NCBI RefSeq assembly: GCF_001570565.1
Contig: NZ_BBXE01000034.1
Span: forward strand, 1 to 64,000
Length of the DNA stretch: 64,000 bases
Reading direction: 5' to 3'
Source of the DNA: Herbidospora yilanensis
GTDB taxonomy: Bacteria; Actinomycetota; Actinomycetes; Streptosporangiales; Streptosporangiaceae
Shown here: positions 50,609 through 59,400 of the stretch, one piece after another
How the letters are laid out: the number at the start of each line of letters is the position of its first letter
Position numbering within the stretch: the first letter of the stretch is position 1
The notes under the pieces: generated by a model
The model's database searches: none
What the model was told of the DNA's origin: nothing
What the model saw: only the letters and a program-made list of their open reading frames with translations
Translations under genes and position numbers: made by a program

Positions 50609-51727
50609 TTAGACATCAGCGTCCGGCCCGAGAATCGCCCGCTCCATCGCCGTCGTGTAACGCAATAGGCCGAATCGGGACGTGGCGTCGTCGAAACCCC
50701 TGTTCGCGAGGGCTTTCGCGGCGGTCCAGTCGTTAAGCAGGGTTTCGACGGCGTCGGCGAGCGCGACCGGGTCGCCCGGCGCCACGAGCAGGCCGTTCTT
50801 CCCGTCGTCGACGATTTCCGCCAATCCCTGCACCCGGCTGGCGACCACCGGGCGGCGGGCCAGCATGCCCTCGACGGCCACCAGGCCGAAGGGTTCGACC
50901 CGTGAGGGCACCAGCACGACGTCGGCCGTGGCCAGAAGCGGCCACACCGGGTCGGTGAACCCCGCGAAGACCACCCCGGGCCCGAGTTCCGCCGCCTTCG
51001 CGCGGAGCTCGGCCTCGTACCACTCGTAGCCGGGGAAGATGGTGCCGGCCAGCGTCAGCTTGATCGTGTGACCCCGGCCGACCAGGAGTTTCGCCGCCTC
51101 GACCGCGACGTCGTTGCCCTTGCGGGGAGACAGGCGGCCGACCAGGACCAGGTGTCCCTCGTGCTCGGGGCGGGGATCGGCGGGCGGGGGACCGGCGACG
51201 CCGTTGTGGATGACGGTCGTTTTGCCGTCAGGGCCGCCGTCGGCCACGATCCGGTCGCGCACGCTCCGGCTGATCGCGATGATCGTGTGCGCCAGCCGCA
51301 GCGGCAGGGTCAGCGCCCGCCTGATCGGCCCGGGAACCCCCTCCTCCGCCTCGTGTACGTGGCACACCACCTTCGGCACCCGCGCGAGCCGCCCGGCCAG
51401 CAACCACCAGGGGATGGTGACCGTGTTGACGTACAGCACCGAAGGACGGTCGCGCCGCAGGTAGGACACCATGCGGGGGAGTGTCGTGGCCAGCGCCCAG
51501 GCCAGCCTCACCAGGCCGGCCGGCTTCAGATAGGCCTTGCGGAGCACCGGCACGGGCAGGATCTCGACCTTCGCCCCGGCCGCACGAATCAAAACGGACA
51601 AAGGGCCGTCGGTGGGCAAAGTGACCGTGATTTCGGCTTTTTCCGCCAGGGCCCGGACCGATTCGACGAGCATGCGGTCGGAGCCGTAGAGATCGGGCGA
51701 CGGGTGGGCCATCACCACTCGAACCAT
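50609..51727 (-). CDS. GT4-family glycosyltransferase
   Basis: 372 residues from ATG 51725-51727. GT-B fold: acceptor side VVMAHPSPDLYGSDRMLVESVRAL, donor side LVLVGRLSPRKGNDVAVEAAKLL, VVFAGFTDPVWPLLATADVVLVPSRVEPFGLVAVEGMLARRPVVAS (the E-x7-E type nucleotide-sugar site). First gene of the minus-strand operon that runs through wzz, flippase, two secreted proteins and FkbM. It adds one sugar of the repeat unit; donor unknown. Confidence 0.9.
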   Translation of the reverse strand: MVRVVMAHPSPDLYGSDRMLVESVRALAEKAEITVTLPTDGPLSVLIRAAGAKVEILPVPVLRKAYLKPAGLVRLAWALATTLPRMVSYLRRDRPSVLYVNTVTIPWWLLAGRLARVPKVVCHVHEAEEGVPGPIRRALTLPLRLAHTIIAISRSVRDRIVADGGPDGKTTVIHNGVAGPPPADPRPEHEGHLVLVGRLSPRKGNDVAVEAAKLLVGRGHTIKLTLAGTIFPGYEWYEAELRAKAAELGPGVVFAGFTDPVWPLLATADVVLVPSRVEPFGLVAVEGMLARRPVVASRVQGLAEIVDDGKNGLLVAPGDPVALADAVETLLNDWTAAKALANRGFDDATSRFGLLRYTTAMERAILGPDADV

Positions 51728-51735
51728 GGTTGCCG

Positions 51736-51770
51736 CATCCAAATGTTTGATTACCGTTTACGGTTGGATG
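51736..51770. promoter_or_regulatory. Dyads in the divergent glycosyltransferase promoter region
   Basis: CATCCAA (51736-51742) and TTGGATG (51764-51770) are inverse arms, and ACCGT-TT-ACGGT (51753-51764) is a second palindrome between them. They fill the 72-bp gap between two divergent glycosyltransferase genes, so one regulator could control both polysaccharide operons. Confidence 0.45.
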
Positions 51771-51799
51771 TTCATCTTGTCATCCATCGAAGGGGACGC

Positions 51800-52891
51800 A
51801 TGCGGATCGCCATGATCGGGACTCGCGGGGTGCCGGCCCGTTACGGGGGCTTCGAGACCGCCGTCGAGGAGATCGGGGCACGCCTGGCCGACGCCGGGCA
51901 CGACGTCCGGGTCTACTGCCGGGGGGCGGTGGAGAAGATCCCGGCGTACAAGGGGATGACGCTCGTCCATCTTCCCGCCGTGCGGCACAAGATCATGGAG
52001 ACGCTCAGCCACACCGCGCTGTCGGTCGGCCATGTGCTGCTGCACCGCACCGACGTCGCGCTGGTGTTCAACGCGGCCAACGCGCCCTTGCTGCCGTTCC
52101 TGAAGCTGGCGCGCATCCCGGTGGCCACCCACGTCGACGGGCTGGAATGGAAGCGGGCCAAATGGAACGGTGCAGGGCAGCGCTACTACCTGGCGGTCGA
52201 GAAGTTGTCGGTGCGCTGGTCGAAGCAGATCATCGCCGACGCCGTCGCGATCCAGGACTACTACCGCGAGACCTACGCGGCCGGCAGCGTCATGATCCCC
52301 TACGGCGCGCCCGTCCAGGAGCGCTGCGACGACGACCTGCTGAAGGCCGAAGGCTATGAACCCGGCGGCTACCACCTGGTGGTGGCCCGGTTCGAGCCCG
52401 AGAACCACGTCGACCTGATCGTCGAGGGCTACTCGCGCAGCGCCGCCCGGCTGCCCCTGGTCGTCGTGGGCTCGGCGCCCTACGCCGAGGAGTACGTGCG
52501 GAAGATCGACGACCTGGCCGCCAAGGACGAGCGGGTGAAGCTGGTCGGCGCCGTCTGGAACCAGGACCTGCTCGACGCCCTCTACGCCGGATGCGCCACC
52601 TACCTGCACGGCCACTCCGTCGGCGGCACCAACCCGTCGCTGCTGCGGGCCATGGGCGCGGGCGCCCCGACGATCGCCTACGACGTCGTGTTCAACCGCG
52701 AGGTCCTCGCCGAGTCGGGCGTGTTCTTCGGCGGCCCCGACGACCTCGCGACCGTGATCGAACAGGCCGAAGACGACCCGGCCGCGTGCCGCCACCGGGG
52801 CGACCTGGCCCGTGGGCGCGCCCGCGTCCACTACACCTGGGACGACGTCGCCGCCCGCTACGAGAAACTCTGCCAGGACCTGCGCGGATGA
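51800..52891 (+). CDS. DUF1972 glycosyltransferase (rhamnosyltransferase-like)
   Basis: 363 residues; ATG 51800 with AAGGGGA. The N-terminal RIAMIGTRGVPARYGGFETAVEEIGARLADAGHDVRVYCR is the DUF1972 domain. The donor half shows YHLVVARFEPENHVDLIVEGYSRS, VKLVGAVWNQDLLDALYAGCATYLHGHSVGGTNPSLLRAMGAGAPTIAYD. DUF1972 proteins are often annotated as rhamnosyl- or glycosyltransferases, and this fits the Rml pathway here. Next gene overlaps by ATGA. Confidence 0.9.
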   Translation: MRIAMIGTRGVPARYGGFETAVEEIGARLADAGHDVRVYCRGAVEKIPAYKGMTLVHLPAVRHKIMETLSHTALSVGHVLLHRTDVALVFNAANAPLLPFLKLARIPVATHVDGLEWKRAKWNGAGQRYYLAVEKLSVRWSKQIIADAVAIQDYYRETYAAGSVMIPYGAPVQERCDDDLLKAEGYEPGGYHLVVARFEPENHVDLIVEGYSRSAARLPLVVVGSAPYAEEYVRKIDDLAAKDERVKLVGAVWNQDLLDALYAGCATYLHGHSVGGTNPSLLRAMGAGAPTIAYDVVFNREVLAESGVFFGGPDDLATVIEQAEDDPAACRHRGDLARGRARVHYTWDDVAARYEKLCQDLRG

Positions 52892-53745
52892 GTTTCGTGC
52901 GCTACCCGCCGGGCCGGGCCAACGTCTGGATCCCGGTCAGCGACGCCCGGTCGGCCGCCGCCGGGCTGTCGCTGCTCACCTTCTCCAAGCCCCTCCCGCT
53001 GCTGGCCCAGCGGATCCTGCACCGGGTGGTGCTGGTCGGCGGGCCGTGGTTGCTGCCGGGCCGGCGCGAACGCTGGGAACCCCCGGTCGAACGCTGGGAC
53101 CAGATCCTCCGCGAGGTCGCCGGGGTCGTCGGCCCGATCGACGAGGTCGCCCTCTACCTGCGCCCGCAGGCGTCCCGGCCGGGCGCCGCCGCCCTCCTGA
53201 TCCAGAAGGGCCATCCCGTCGGGTTCCTCAAGGTGCGCGACGGGCTCGACCGCGAGGCCCGGGTGCTGCGGCTGCTCGACGGCGGCGACGGGTTCCGGGT
53301 GCCGGTCGTCCTGGGCGAGGGCCACTCGTGGCTGCTGATCTCGGCGATGGAGCCGGTCCCCGCCCGGCCGGTCAGGAAGGTCGACGTCGTCGACCTCACC
53401 GGCCGCATCCAGCGGCTGCTCGCCCGGTTGCCCAAACCCCCCGGCACCCCCGGCCACTGGCTGCCGATGCACGGCGACCTCACTCCGTGGAACCTGCGCC
53501 GCACCCGGGGCAGGGAACCGTGGCTGATCGACTGGGAGGACGCCGCCTGGGCGCCCCCCGGCGCCGACGAGGTCTATTACCGGGCCGCCGAGACGACCCT
53601 GTTCGGGGTCGACCCGGTGCCCACGGGCTACGCCGAGGCGGCCGCCCACTGGGAGGCCGTGATCTCCAAGCGCAGCGACGACCTGCCGCTCAACGGCGGC
53701 ATGCTCGCGGCGCTTGAGGTGCTCAGCCGGCCGTCCAGTCGCTGA
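52888..53745 (+). CDS. Phosphotransferase (APH-like) family protein of the polysaccharide locus
   Basis: 285 residues. N-lobe with HPVGFLKVRDGLDREARVLRLL (Lys and Glu of a kinase fold); catalytic loop LPMHGDLTPWNLRRTRGREPWLIDWEDAAWAPP (HGDxxxxN, then Asp of the metal site), so it appears active. Translationally coupled to the glycosyltransferase. It might phosphorylate a sugar or polymer precursor; an antibiotic role is unlikely here. Overlaps the convergent sulfotransferase by 23 bp. Confidence 0.82.
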   Translation: MSFVRYPPGRANVWIPVSDARSAAAGLSLLTFSKPLPLLAQRILHRVVLVGGPWLLPGRRERWEPPVERWDQILREVAGVVGPIDEVALYLRPQASRPGAAALLIQKGHPVGFLKVRDGLDREARVLRLLDGGDGFRVPVVLGEGHSWLLISAMEPVPARPVRKVDVVDLTGRIQRLLARLPKPPGTPGHWLPMHGDLTPWNLRRTRGREPWLIDWEDAAWAPPGADEVYYRAAETTLFGVDPVPTGYAEAAAHWEAVISKRSDDLPLNGGMLAALEVLSRPSSR

Positions 53746-54619
53746 GCCCGCGCCCGAGCATCTCCTCCAGCCGCCGGTTGTGCGGGGCGAAGTGGTGGGC
53801 CAGCCTCTTGCGCACGTCGTCGGGCATGTCACCCGGGGCGGCGGCGTTCCAGACCTTGCCCGCCGCGGGCAGGGGCGCGGGCGGCAGCCCGAGGAACTCC
53901 GCCGCGCCGTCGCAGGCGGCCTGTGGGTCGCGGTAGAAGTCCTCGCTGGTCAGGATGTGGAACCGGTCGCGGGGGAAGTGGGCGAACCACCGCTCGAGAC
54001 AGCGGGCGTACTCGCTCTGGGCGACGTACGACTGCTGCTCGTGGGCGTAGGACAGGTACGCCGGATCAGCGATGATCTTCGCCTCCTCCCCGGCGGTCCG
54101 CGACTCCTCGGCGGCCAGGGCCTCCTCGAACGACAGGGTCTCCGCGCCCGCGCGCACCCGCTCCCGGTAGTGGGAGAACGTGCGCTCCACCGGATCGCGT
54201 AACACCAGCAGGATGCGCGCCGTTGGCACGTTCCCGGCGGCGCGTCCGGCGGCCAGCGGATGGTGGAGGTAGTAGGGCGAGCCCTCCCCCGCGACCACCG
54301 GGCCGCCCGCCCGGCGCTCGGCCCGCGCCCGGCTGAACCGGCTCGGCAGGTGCGAGCGGTACCACCGCATGCCGCGGGTGTAGTTCGAGTCGAAGTAGTG
54401 CACGCCCTTCGTGTGGTTGGCCTTGGGCAGCAGCCCGGCCGCCGGGAACAGCGGAATCACCCTCGGATGCTCGAGCAGTGCGAAATAGAACGACGTCGAT
54501 CCCCCGCGTTTGGCCCCGATGAGCAGGAAATCGGGGTCGGGCCGGAACGCCGCCGTCGCCATGCCCCAGCCCCGGATGGCGGTTCGGCCCGCGTTCATCA
54601 CAGGTTCAGGGAGCTTCAT
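53723..54619 (-). CDS. Sulfotransferase-family protein
   Basis: 298 residues from ATG 54617-54619, with GAGAGGA 8 bases upstream. PAPS-binding 5' loop FLLIGAKRGGSTSFYFALLEHP, 3'-phosphate site ARILLVLRDPVERTFSHYRERV, and the C-terminal GDMPDDVRKRLAHHFAPHNRRLEEML typical of heparan-sulfotransferase-like enzymes. It would put sulfate on the exopolysaccharide or an attached glycolipid, a rare modification in actinomycete polymers. Confidence 0.88.
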   Translation of the reverse strand: MKLPEPVMNAGRTAIRGWGMATAAFRPDPDFLLIGAKRGGSTSFYFALLEHPRVIPLFPAAGLLPKANHTKGVHYFDSNYTRGMRWYRSHLPSRFSRARAERRAGGPVVAGEGSPYYLHHPLAAGRAAGNVPTARILLVLRDPVERTFSHYRERVRAGAETLSFEEALAAEESRTAGEEAKIIADPAYLSYAHEQQSYVAQSEYARCLERWFAHFPRDRFHILTSEDFYRDPQAACDGAAEFLGLPPAPLPAAGKVWNAAAPGDMPDDVRKRLAHHFAPHNRRLEEMLGRGLSDWTAG

Positions 54620-54716
54620 CTGACTCGTCCTCTCAACCGGTCCATAGTGAAAAGTTATTAACCGCTCGTATGCTGGCACACGTCACCAAGCGGAGCGGCG
54701 ATTCGGGGGGACCGGC

Positions 54717-55991
54717 GTGAGAGGTGCGCGCCACCGGCGGCTCCGCACGCAGTGGTGGCCGACGCTGCTGCCTCTCGGCATGATCCTCGCGAGCGACTAC
54801 AAGTTTCGTTCGCGCGACGTGTCCGAAGCGGTCGGCGGCGGCATCGACGCCACCGTGCTGCTGGAGATCGGCGTCTACGGCCTCTGCGCCCTCTACCTCT
54901 ATCGCCGGTTCGGCCTCCGGGCCCCCCGGCGGGCGGCTCCGGCCGCGTTGATCCTGGCCTGGTTGTTCGCGGCCTACTGCGCCCTGTCGGTGTTGTGGAC
55001 CCCGTTCCCCCCGTTCGCCGCCGTGCGGGCGAGCCAGCTCCTGGTCACCGCGATCGTCTGCCACGTGATCGCGACCCGGGCGCGGCGCGACGACCTCTAC
55101 CGGCTGGCCCACGTGTTCGTCGGCCTGGTCGTGGTCTCGGTGGCGTTCGGCGTGGCGATGCCGCTCAAACGCACCCCCAACACGGTCGACCGGTTCAACT
55201 GGCTCTACGTGCATCCCGTCACGGCCGGCATGTTCCTGGGCGTCGCGTTGCTGCTGTGCCTGGCGTTCCTGCTGCCGAACGGGTTGCCGAGACGTTTCCC
55301 GTGGCCGGTCTACGCCGGTTCCGCGGCGGTCACGGCCGCGGCGCTGGTCGCCACCGGCACCCGGGGGGCGGCGGTCGGCATCCTCGCGGGGGTGGCGGCG
55401 TTCCTGCTCACCGCCCGGGGCACCCGGGGCCGGATAGAGGTGATCATGGTCGGCACGCCGATCGTGGTGCTGCTGCCGCTGCTGTTCGGCGACAGGCTCC
55501 TGGAGTTCGCCACCCGTGGCGAGACCGTCGAACAGTTGGAGAGCCTCAACTCGCGTACCGACCTGTGGACCTTCGCCTACCAGGCGGTGATGAACCGGCC
55601 GGTGTTCGGCAACGGCATGTCGTCGGCGCGTGGTCTGTTCCTCGACGCCCTGGGGCTCGGCGGCGGTCACAACATCTTCGTCAACGTGCTGGTCGAAGGC
55701 GGCCTCGTCGGCGGGGCGATCTTCTGCCTGCTCCTCGTCGTGGTGCTGACGGTGAACCTGTCGTTCACCAGGGTCAGGGAGGTCCGGGTCGAGGCGGCGC
55801 TGCTGCTCGGTTTGATGACGTTTCTGGTGATCGACGGCTTGACCGCCGATCAGATGGCGGGCGCGGCGAACGTCGCGTCCATCTGGATGTTCCTCATCGT
55901 GGCGTGGACTTGTGTCATCACACGTAAACCTGTGAGACGTGACGAGCGTCACGATACGCGTGAGACCGGTGTGGTCTCACCTGTGCCCTGA
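54717..55991 (+). CDS. O-antigen ligase/polymerase-like membrane protein (Wzy/WaaL)
   Basis: 424 residues from GTG 54717 with GGGGGG 6 bases upstream. About ten membrane helices and a large loop with the Wzy_C/ligase signature (LESLNSRTDLWTFAYQAVMNRPVFGNGMSSARG, GGGHNIFVNVLVEGGLVGG). It joins lipid-linked repeat units into polymer on the outer face of the membrane. Its stop lies 11 bp before the next gene, sharing a ribosome-site region. Confidence 0.87.
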   Translation: MRGARHRRLRTQWWPTLLPLGMILASDYKFRSRDVSEAVGGGIDATVLLEIGVYGLCALYLYRRFGLRAPRRAAPAALILAWLFAAYCALSVLWTPFPPFAAVRASQLLVTAIVCHVIATRARRDDLYRLAHVFVGLVVVSVAFGVAMPLKRTPNTVDRFNWLYVHPVTAGMFLGVALLLCLAFLLPNGLPRRFPWPVYAGSAAVTAAALVATGTRGAAVGILAGVAAFLLTARGTRGRIEVIMVGTPIVVLLPLLFGDRLLEFATRGETVEQLESLNSRTDLWTFAYQAVMNRPVFGNGMSSARGLFLDALGLGGGHNIFVNVLVEGGLVGGAIFCLLLVVVLTVNLSFTRVREVRVEAALLLGLMTFLVIDGLTADQMAGAANVASIWMFLIVAWTCVITRKPVRRDERHDTRETGVVSPVP

Positions 55992-56001
55992 AGGGGACCA
56001 A

Positions 56002-57633
56002 ATGCGCAAGACCCTGATATCGGGCCTGATCGCCGCGTTAGCGGTGACGCCCGTCCCCGCGGCGATGGCCGACACGGCCCCCGCCACCGGGGAACTCGCC
56101 ACGGTCACGGCCGACGCGCTGCCCACCTGGCAGACCGACGGCGTGGTGTTGACGATCGAGATCGTCAACGGCGTGACCTATGTGGGCGGCAACTTCGACA
56201 ACGTCCGGCCGCCGGGCGTCCCCAAGGGGGGCGCGGGTGAGGTGCCGCGGGTCGGGCTGGCCGCGTTCGACACCGCCACCGGCGACCTGCTGCCGTGGAA
56301 CCCGGTGGCCTTCTCTCCGACGTTCACCAGCGACACGGCGCAGAACGAGTGCGACAAGATCTCCGCCGACACCTACCGCTGCGACACGGTCTGGGAGATC
56401 AAGGCCTCGCCCGACGGCTCGAAGATCTACGTCGCCGGCGACTTCAACAAGATCGACAACTCGCGGCGCGACCGCATGGCGGCCTTCGACACCGCCACCG
56501 GCGCCCTCGACCCCGACTTCAAGCCGGTGTTCAACAACCGGGTGCGCGCGGTCGCCGTCTCCGACACCACCGTCTACGCGGGCGGCCACTTCACCACCGT
56601 GAACGGCGAGACCCGCACCCGCCTGGCCGCCTTCGACGCCTCGACCGCCGTCCTCACCTCGTGGGCGCCGACGGCCGACAGGCGCGTCAACGCGATGGCG
56701 CTCACCCCCGCGGGCAACCGCCTCATCGTCGGCGGCGACTTCGACCGCATCAACGGCGTCAAGCAGCACGGCCTGTCGGCGGTCAACGTCAGCGACGGCT
56801 CCAAGGGCACGTTCAACAGCAACGACATCCCGGCCGAGAGCTCCACCAAGCGCTCGTGGGTGACCGACATCGTCTCCGACGGCACCCGCATGTACGCCAG
56901 CGCCAACGGCGAGGGCACCTTCGACGGCCGCCTGGCCTTCAACCCCGACAACGGCTCGCGGATCTGGATCAACAACTGCCTCGGCGCGACCCAGGCGATC
57001 TCGGTGATGGGCGGCGTCCTCTACAGCGGCAGCCACGCCCACCGCTGCAGCATGCAGTCCTACTACGGCGGCGACGGCTTCCCCGAGACCAAGCCCCACC
57101 GCCGTTACCTCGCCGAGCCGGCCGGCACGGCCCAGGGCGCCAAGCAGACGATCCTCCACTGGTTCCCCAACTCGGCCCCCGGCACCACCTACCCCTGGGT
57201 GCAGGGCCCGTGGGCGATGGCCAACGACGGCGTCTACCTGTGGGCCGGCGGTGACTTCACCGAGGTCAACGACGTCGCGCAGCAGGGTCTGACCCGCTGG
57301 ACCTTCCACGAGACCAGCCCCGACGTCGGCGGCCCGATCCAGGCCGGGTTCGCCGCGCCGACCGCCCAGGCCGTCGGCGGCGGCAAGGTGACCGTGCGCT
57401 GGGGCGCCACGTGGGACCTCGACAACCGCAAGGTCCGCTACGAGGTGCTGCGCAACGACGGCCAGGTCGCCTGCACCGCCGAGGCCTTCTCGGTGTTCTG
57501 GAACCTGCCGAACCTGTCGTGCCAGGACACCGGCCGGACCCCGGGCGCCTCGCACACCTACCGGGTGCGCGCGATCGACCCGTACAACAACCGCGTCTCC
57601 AGCCCGACCGGCGCGGCGGTGATCGTTTCGTGA
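56002..57633 (+). CDS. Secreted beta-propeller protein with FN3-like domain
   Basis: 543 residues; ATG 56002 with AAGGGGA. Signal peptide (ISGLIAALAVTPVPAAMA). Propeller (DUF5122-like) blades: KIYVAGDFNKIDNSRRDRMAAFDTATG, TVYAGGHFTTVNGETRTRLAAFDAST, RLIVGGDFDRINGVKQHGLSAVNV. C-terminal ~95 residues look FN3-like (KVTVRWGATWDLDNRKVRYEVLRNDG...SHTYRVRAIDPYNNRVSS). N-terminal TVTADALPTWQTDGVV is shared with the protein at 59401, so they are paralogues. The next gene overlaps by GTGA. Probably a surface protein associated with the polymer. Confidence 0.85.
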   Translation: MRKTLISGLIAALAVTPVPAAMADTAPATGELATVTADALPTWQTDGVVLTIEIVNGVTYVGGNFDNVRPPGVPKGGAGEVPRVGLAAFDTATGDLLPWNPVAFSPTFTSDTAQNECDKISADTYRCDTVWEIKASPDGSKIYVAGDFNKIDNSRRDRMAAFDTATGALDPDFKPVFNNRVRAVAVSDTTVYAGGHFTTVNGETRTRLAAFDASTAVLTSWAPTADRRVNAMALTPAGNRLIVGGDFDRINGVKQHGLSAVNVSDGSKGTFNSNDIPAESSTKRSWVTDIVSDGTRMYASANGEGTFDGRLAFNPDNGSRIWINNCLGATQAISVMGGVLYSGSHAHRCSMQSYYGGDGFPETKPHRRYLAEPAGTAQGAKQTILHWFPNSAPGTTYPWVQGPWAMANDGVYLWAGGDFTEVNDVAQQGLTRWTFHETSPDVGGPIQAGFAAPTAQAVGGGKVTVRWGATWDLDNRKVRYEVLRNDGQVACTAEAFSVFWNLPNLSCQDTGRTPGASHTYRVRAIDPYNNRVSSPTGAAVIVS

Positions 57634-59303
57634 GACGGGGGCTCGCCGCCGCGGGGGCCGTCGCCCTCGCGGTGGCGGGCGTCCTGATCTGGGCCGCGCT
57701 GATACGGCCCGACACCGGCGGGCCGGCCCAGCCGTCGTGGCAGACGGCCGGGCCGGCCCCGCTGGGCACGGCCGACTATCCCGTCCCCGAGGGCGCCTTC
57801 TTCGTCGCCCCCGACGGCGACGACGACGCGCCCGGCGACGGAGCGAAACCCTGGCGGACCCTCGCCCACGCGGTGGAGACCGCCCCCGAGGGCTCGACGA
57901 TCGTCCTGCGCGAAGGCGTCTACCACGAGAAGGTGGAGATCTTCCGCAAGCGCCTGGCCATCCAGAACCACCCCGGCGAGGTCGTGTGGTTCGACGGCAG
58001 CGAACCGGTCGGCGGCTGGGTCCGCGACGGTTCCCGATGGCGTCGCGACGGCTGGGACGTGCGGTTCGACAACACCGACTTCACCGCGGGCGGCGGCGAA
58101 GACTGGCACATGGTCGACCCCGGCCATCCGATGGCCAACTGGCCCGACCAGGTCTTCGTCGACGACCGGCCGCTCGCCCAGGTTCAGACCGCCGAGCAGG
58201 TCGGCCCCGGCGCCTTCTTCGTCGACTACCAGGCCGGCCGCCTGTTCATCGGCGACGACCCCACCGGCCGCGACGTGCGCGCCACCACCCTCGACGAGGC
58301 CCTCTACTTCGAGGGCGCCGACGGGTCGTCCCTCAGGGGCGTGGGGGTACGGCGCTACGCCACCTCCCTGGCCAGGATCGCCGCCGTCAAGGCCTTCGCC
58401 GACGACATGACGATCGAGAACAGCGTCTTCGCCCAGACCTCGGTCACCGGCCTGTCCCTCAAGGGCGCCCGGATCACCGTCAGGAACAACCTGTTCGAGG
58501 GCAACGGCCAGGTGGGCCTCGGCGGGCACAAGTCCGACGACGCCACGATCGTCGGCAACATCAGCCGGGGCAACAACGTGGAGCGTTTCATGATGACCCC
58601 GGTCTCCGGGGGCCTGAAGATCACCGAGTCGAGGCGCATGACGGTCGTCGGCAACCTCATGGAGGACAACCGGGGCCCCGGCATCTGGCTCGACGAATCG
58701 GTCGTCGGCGCCGTGGTCGCCCGCAACATGGTGCGGAACAACGCCCACCACGGCATCCATTTCGAGATCTCCGCCGACGCGCTCATCGCCGGAAACGTGG
58801 TGACCGGCAACGGCACTCACGGCATCTATGTGAACGAGTCGAGCGACGTACGGATCTGGAACAACACCGTGACCGACAACAAAGGCCGGCAGATCTATGC
58901 GATCGACGGGGCGCGGCAGCAACTCACGCCGGGGGTGACCTGGAATGTGAGTGGCGTCGAGGTGCGAAACAACGTGCTTTCCTCGGCCGGGCCCGAACCC
59001 CTCGTGGCGGTGCGCGACCTGACCCGCCGCAAGGGCGCCGCCGACATGGCCGACCTCGACCACAACGTCTATCACCGCCGCGGACCAGGGCCGCTCGCCG
59101 ACTGGGCCGACTGGACGCGGGCGGACGCCGAGGTGGCCACCCTCGCCGATCTGCGCCGGATGACCGGTCAGGAAATCCACGGCAGTGAGCCGAAAAATGG
59201 TGATTTGCCCGATGGTGCGCCGTGGCCTTCCGACGTCGCGAAGGTGTTCGGCCGGGAAGCCGGGGCGGTGCTTAAATCCGGCGCTCCAGAAGGTGAACTT
59301 TAA
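57630..59303 (+). CDS. Membrane-anchored or secreted parallel beta-helix protein
   Basis: 557 residues from GTG 57630. Hydrophobic N-terminus (LAAAGAVALAVAGVLIWAALI) that may be a signal anchor since no cleavage site is obvious. DUF1565-like start (FFVAPDGDDDAPGDGAKPWRTLAHAVETAPEGSTIVLREGVYHEKV) and long NosD-like beta-helix (NNLFEGNGQVGLGGHKSDD, NMVRNNAHHGIHFEISADALIAGNVVTGNGTHGIYVNESSDVRIWNNTV). Homologous to the beta-helix of the protein at 27422, but without DUF5648 repeats. It could be a polysaccharide lyase, epimerase or binding protein acting on the polymer; catalytic residues are not assigned. Confidence 0.85.
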   Translation: MRRGLAAAGAVALAVAGVLIWAALIRPDTGGPAQPSWQTAGPAPLGTADYPVPEGAFFVAPDGDDDAPGDGAKPWRTLAHAVETAPEGSTIVLREGVYHEKVEIFRKRLAIQNHPGEVVWFDGSEPVGGWVRDGSRWRRDGWDVRFDNTDFTAGGGEDWHMVDPGHPMANWPDQVFVDDRPLAQVQTAEQVGPGAFFVDYQAGRLFIGDDPTGRDVRATTLDEALYFEGADGSSLRGVGVRRYATSLARIAAVKAFADDMTIENSVFAQTSVTGLSLKGARITVRNNLFEGNGQVGLGGHKSDDATIVGNISRGNNVERFMMTPVSGGLKITESRRMTVVGNLMEDNRGPGIWLDESVVGAVVARNMVRNNAHHGIHFEISADALIAGNVVTGNGTHGIYVNESSDVRIWNNTVTDNKGRQIYAIDGARQQLTPGVTWNVSGVEVRNNVLSSAGPEPLVAVRDLTRRKGAADMADLDHNVYHRRGPGPLADWADWTRADAEVATLADLRRMTGQEIHGSEPKNGDLPDGAPWPSDVAKVFGREAGAVLKSGAPEGEL

Positions 59304-59400
59304 TCGTTACTTCACGCCCCAGGCGTTACTCCTTGCTTGATTAAACCGTTCCATTACGCTTGCAGCGATGTGAGAACGATCTCCTGAGATGTAGGTAACC

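Noticed and set aside
51068-51799. N-terminal extension of the DUF1972 glycosyltransferase by 244 codons
   Set aside because: Overlaps the divergent glycosyltransferase on the other strand. The ATG at 51800 has AAGGGGA and begins exactly at the conserved MRIAMIGTRG.
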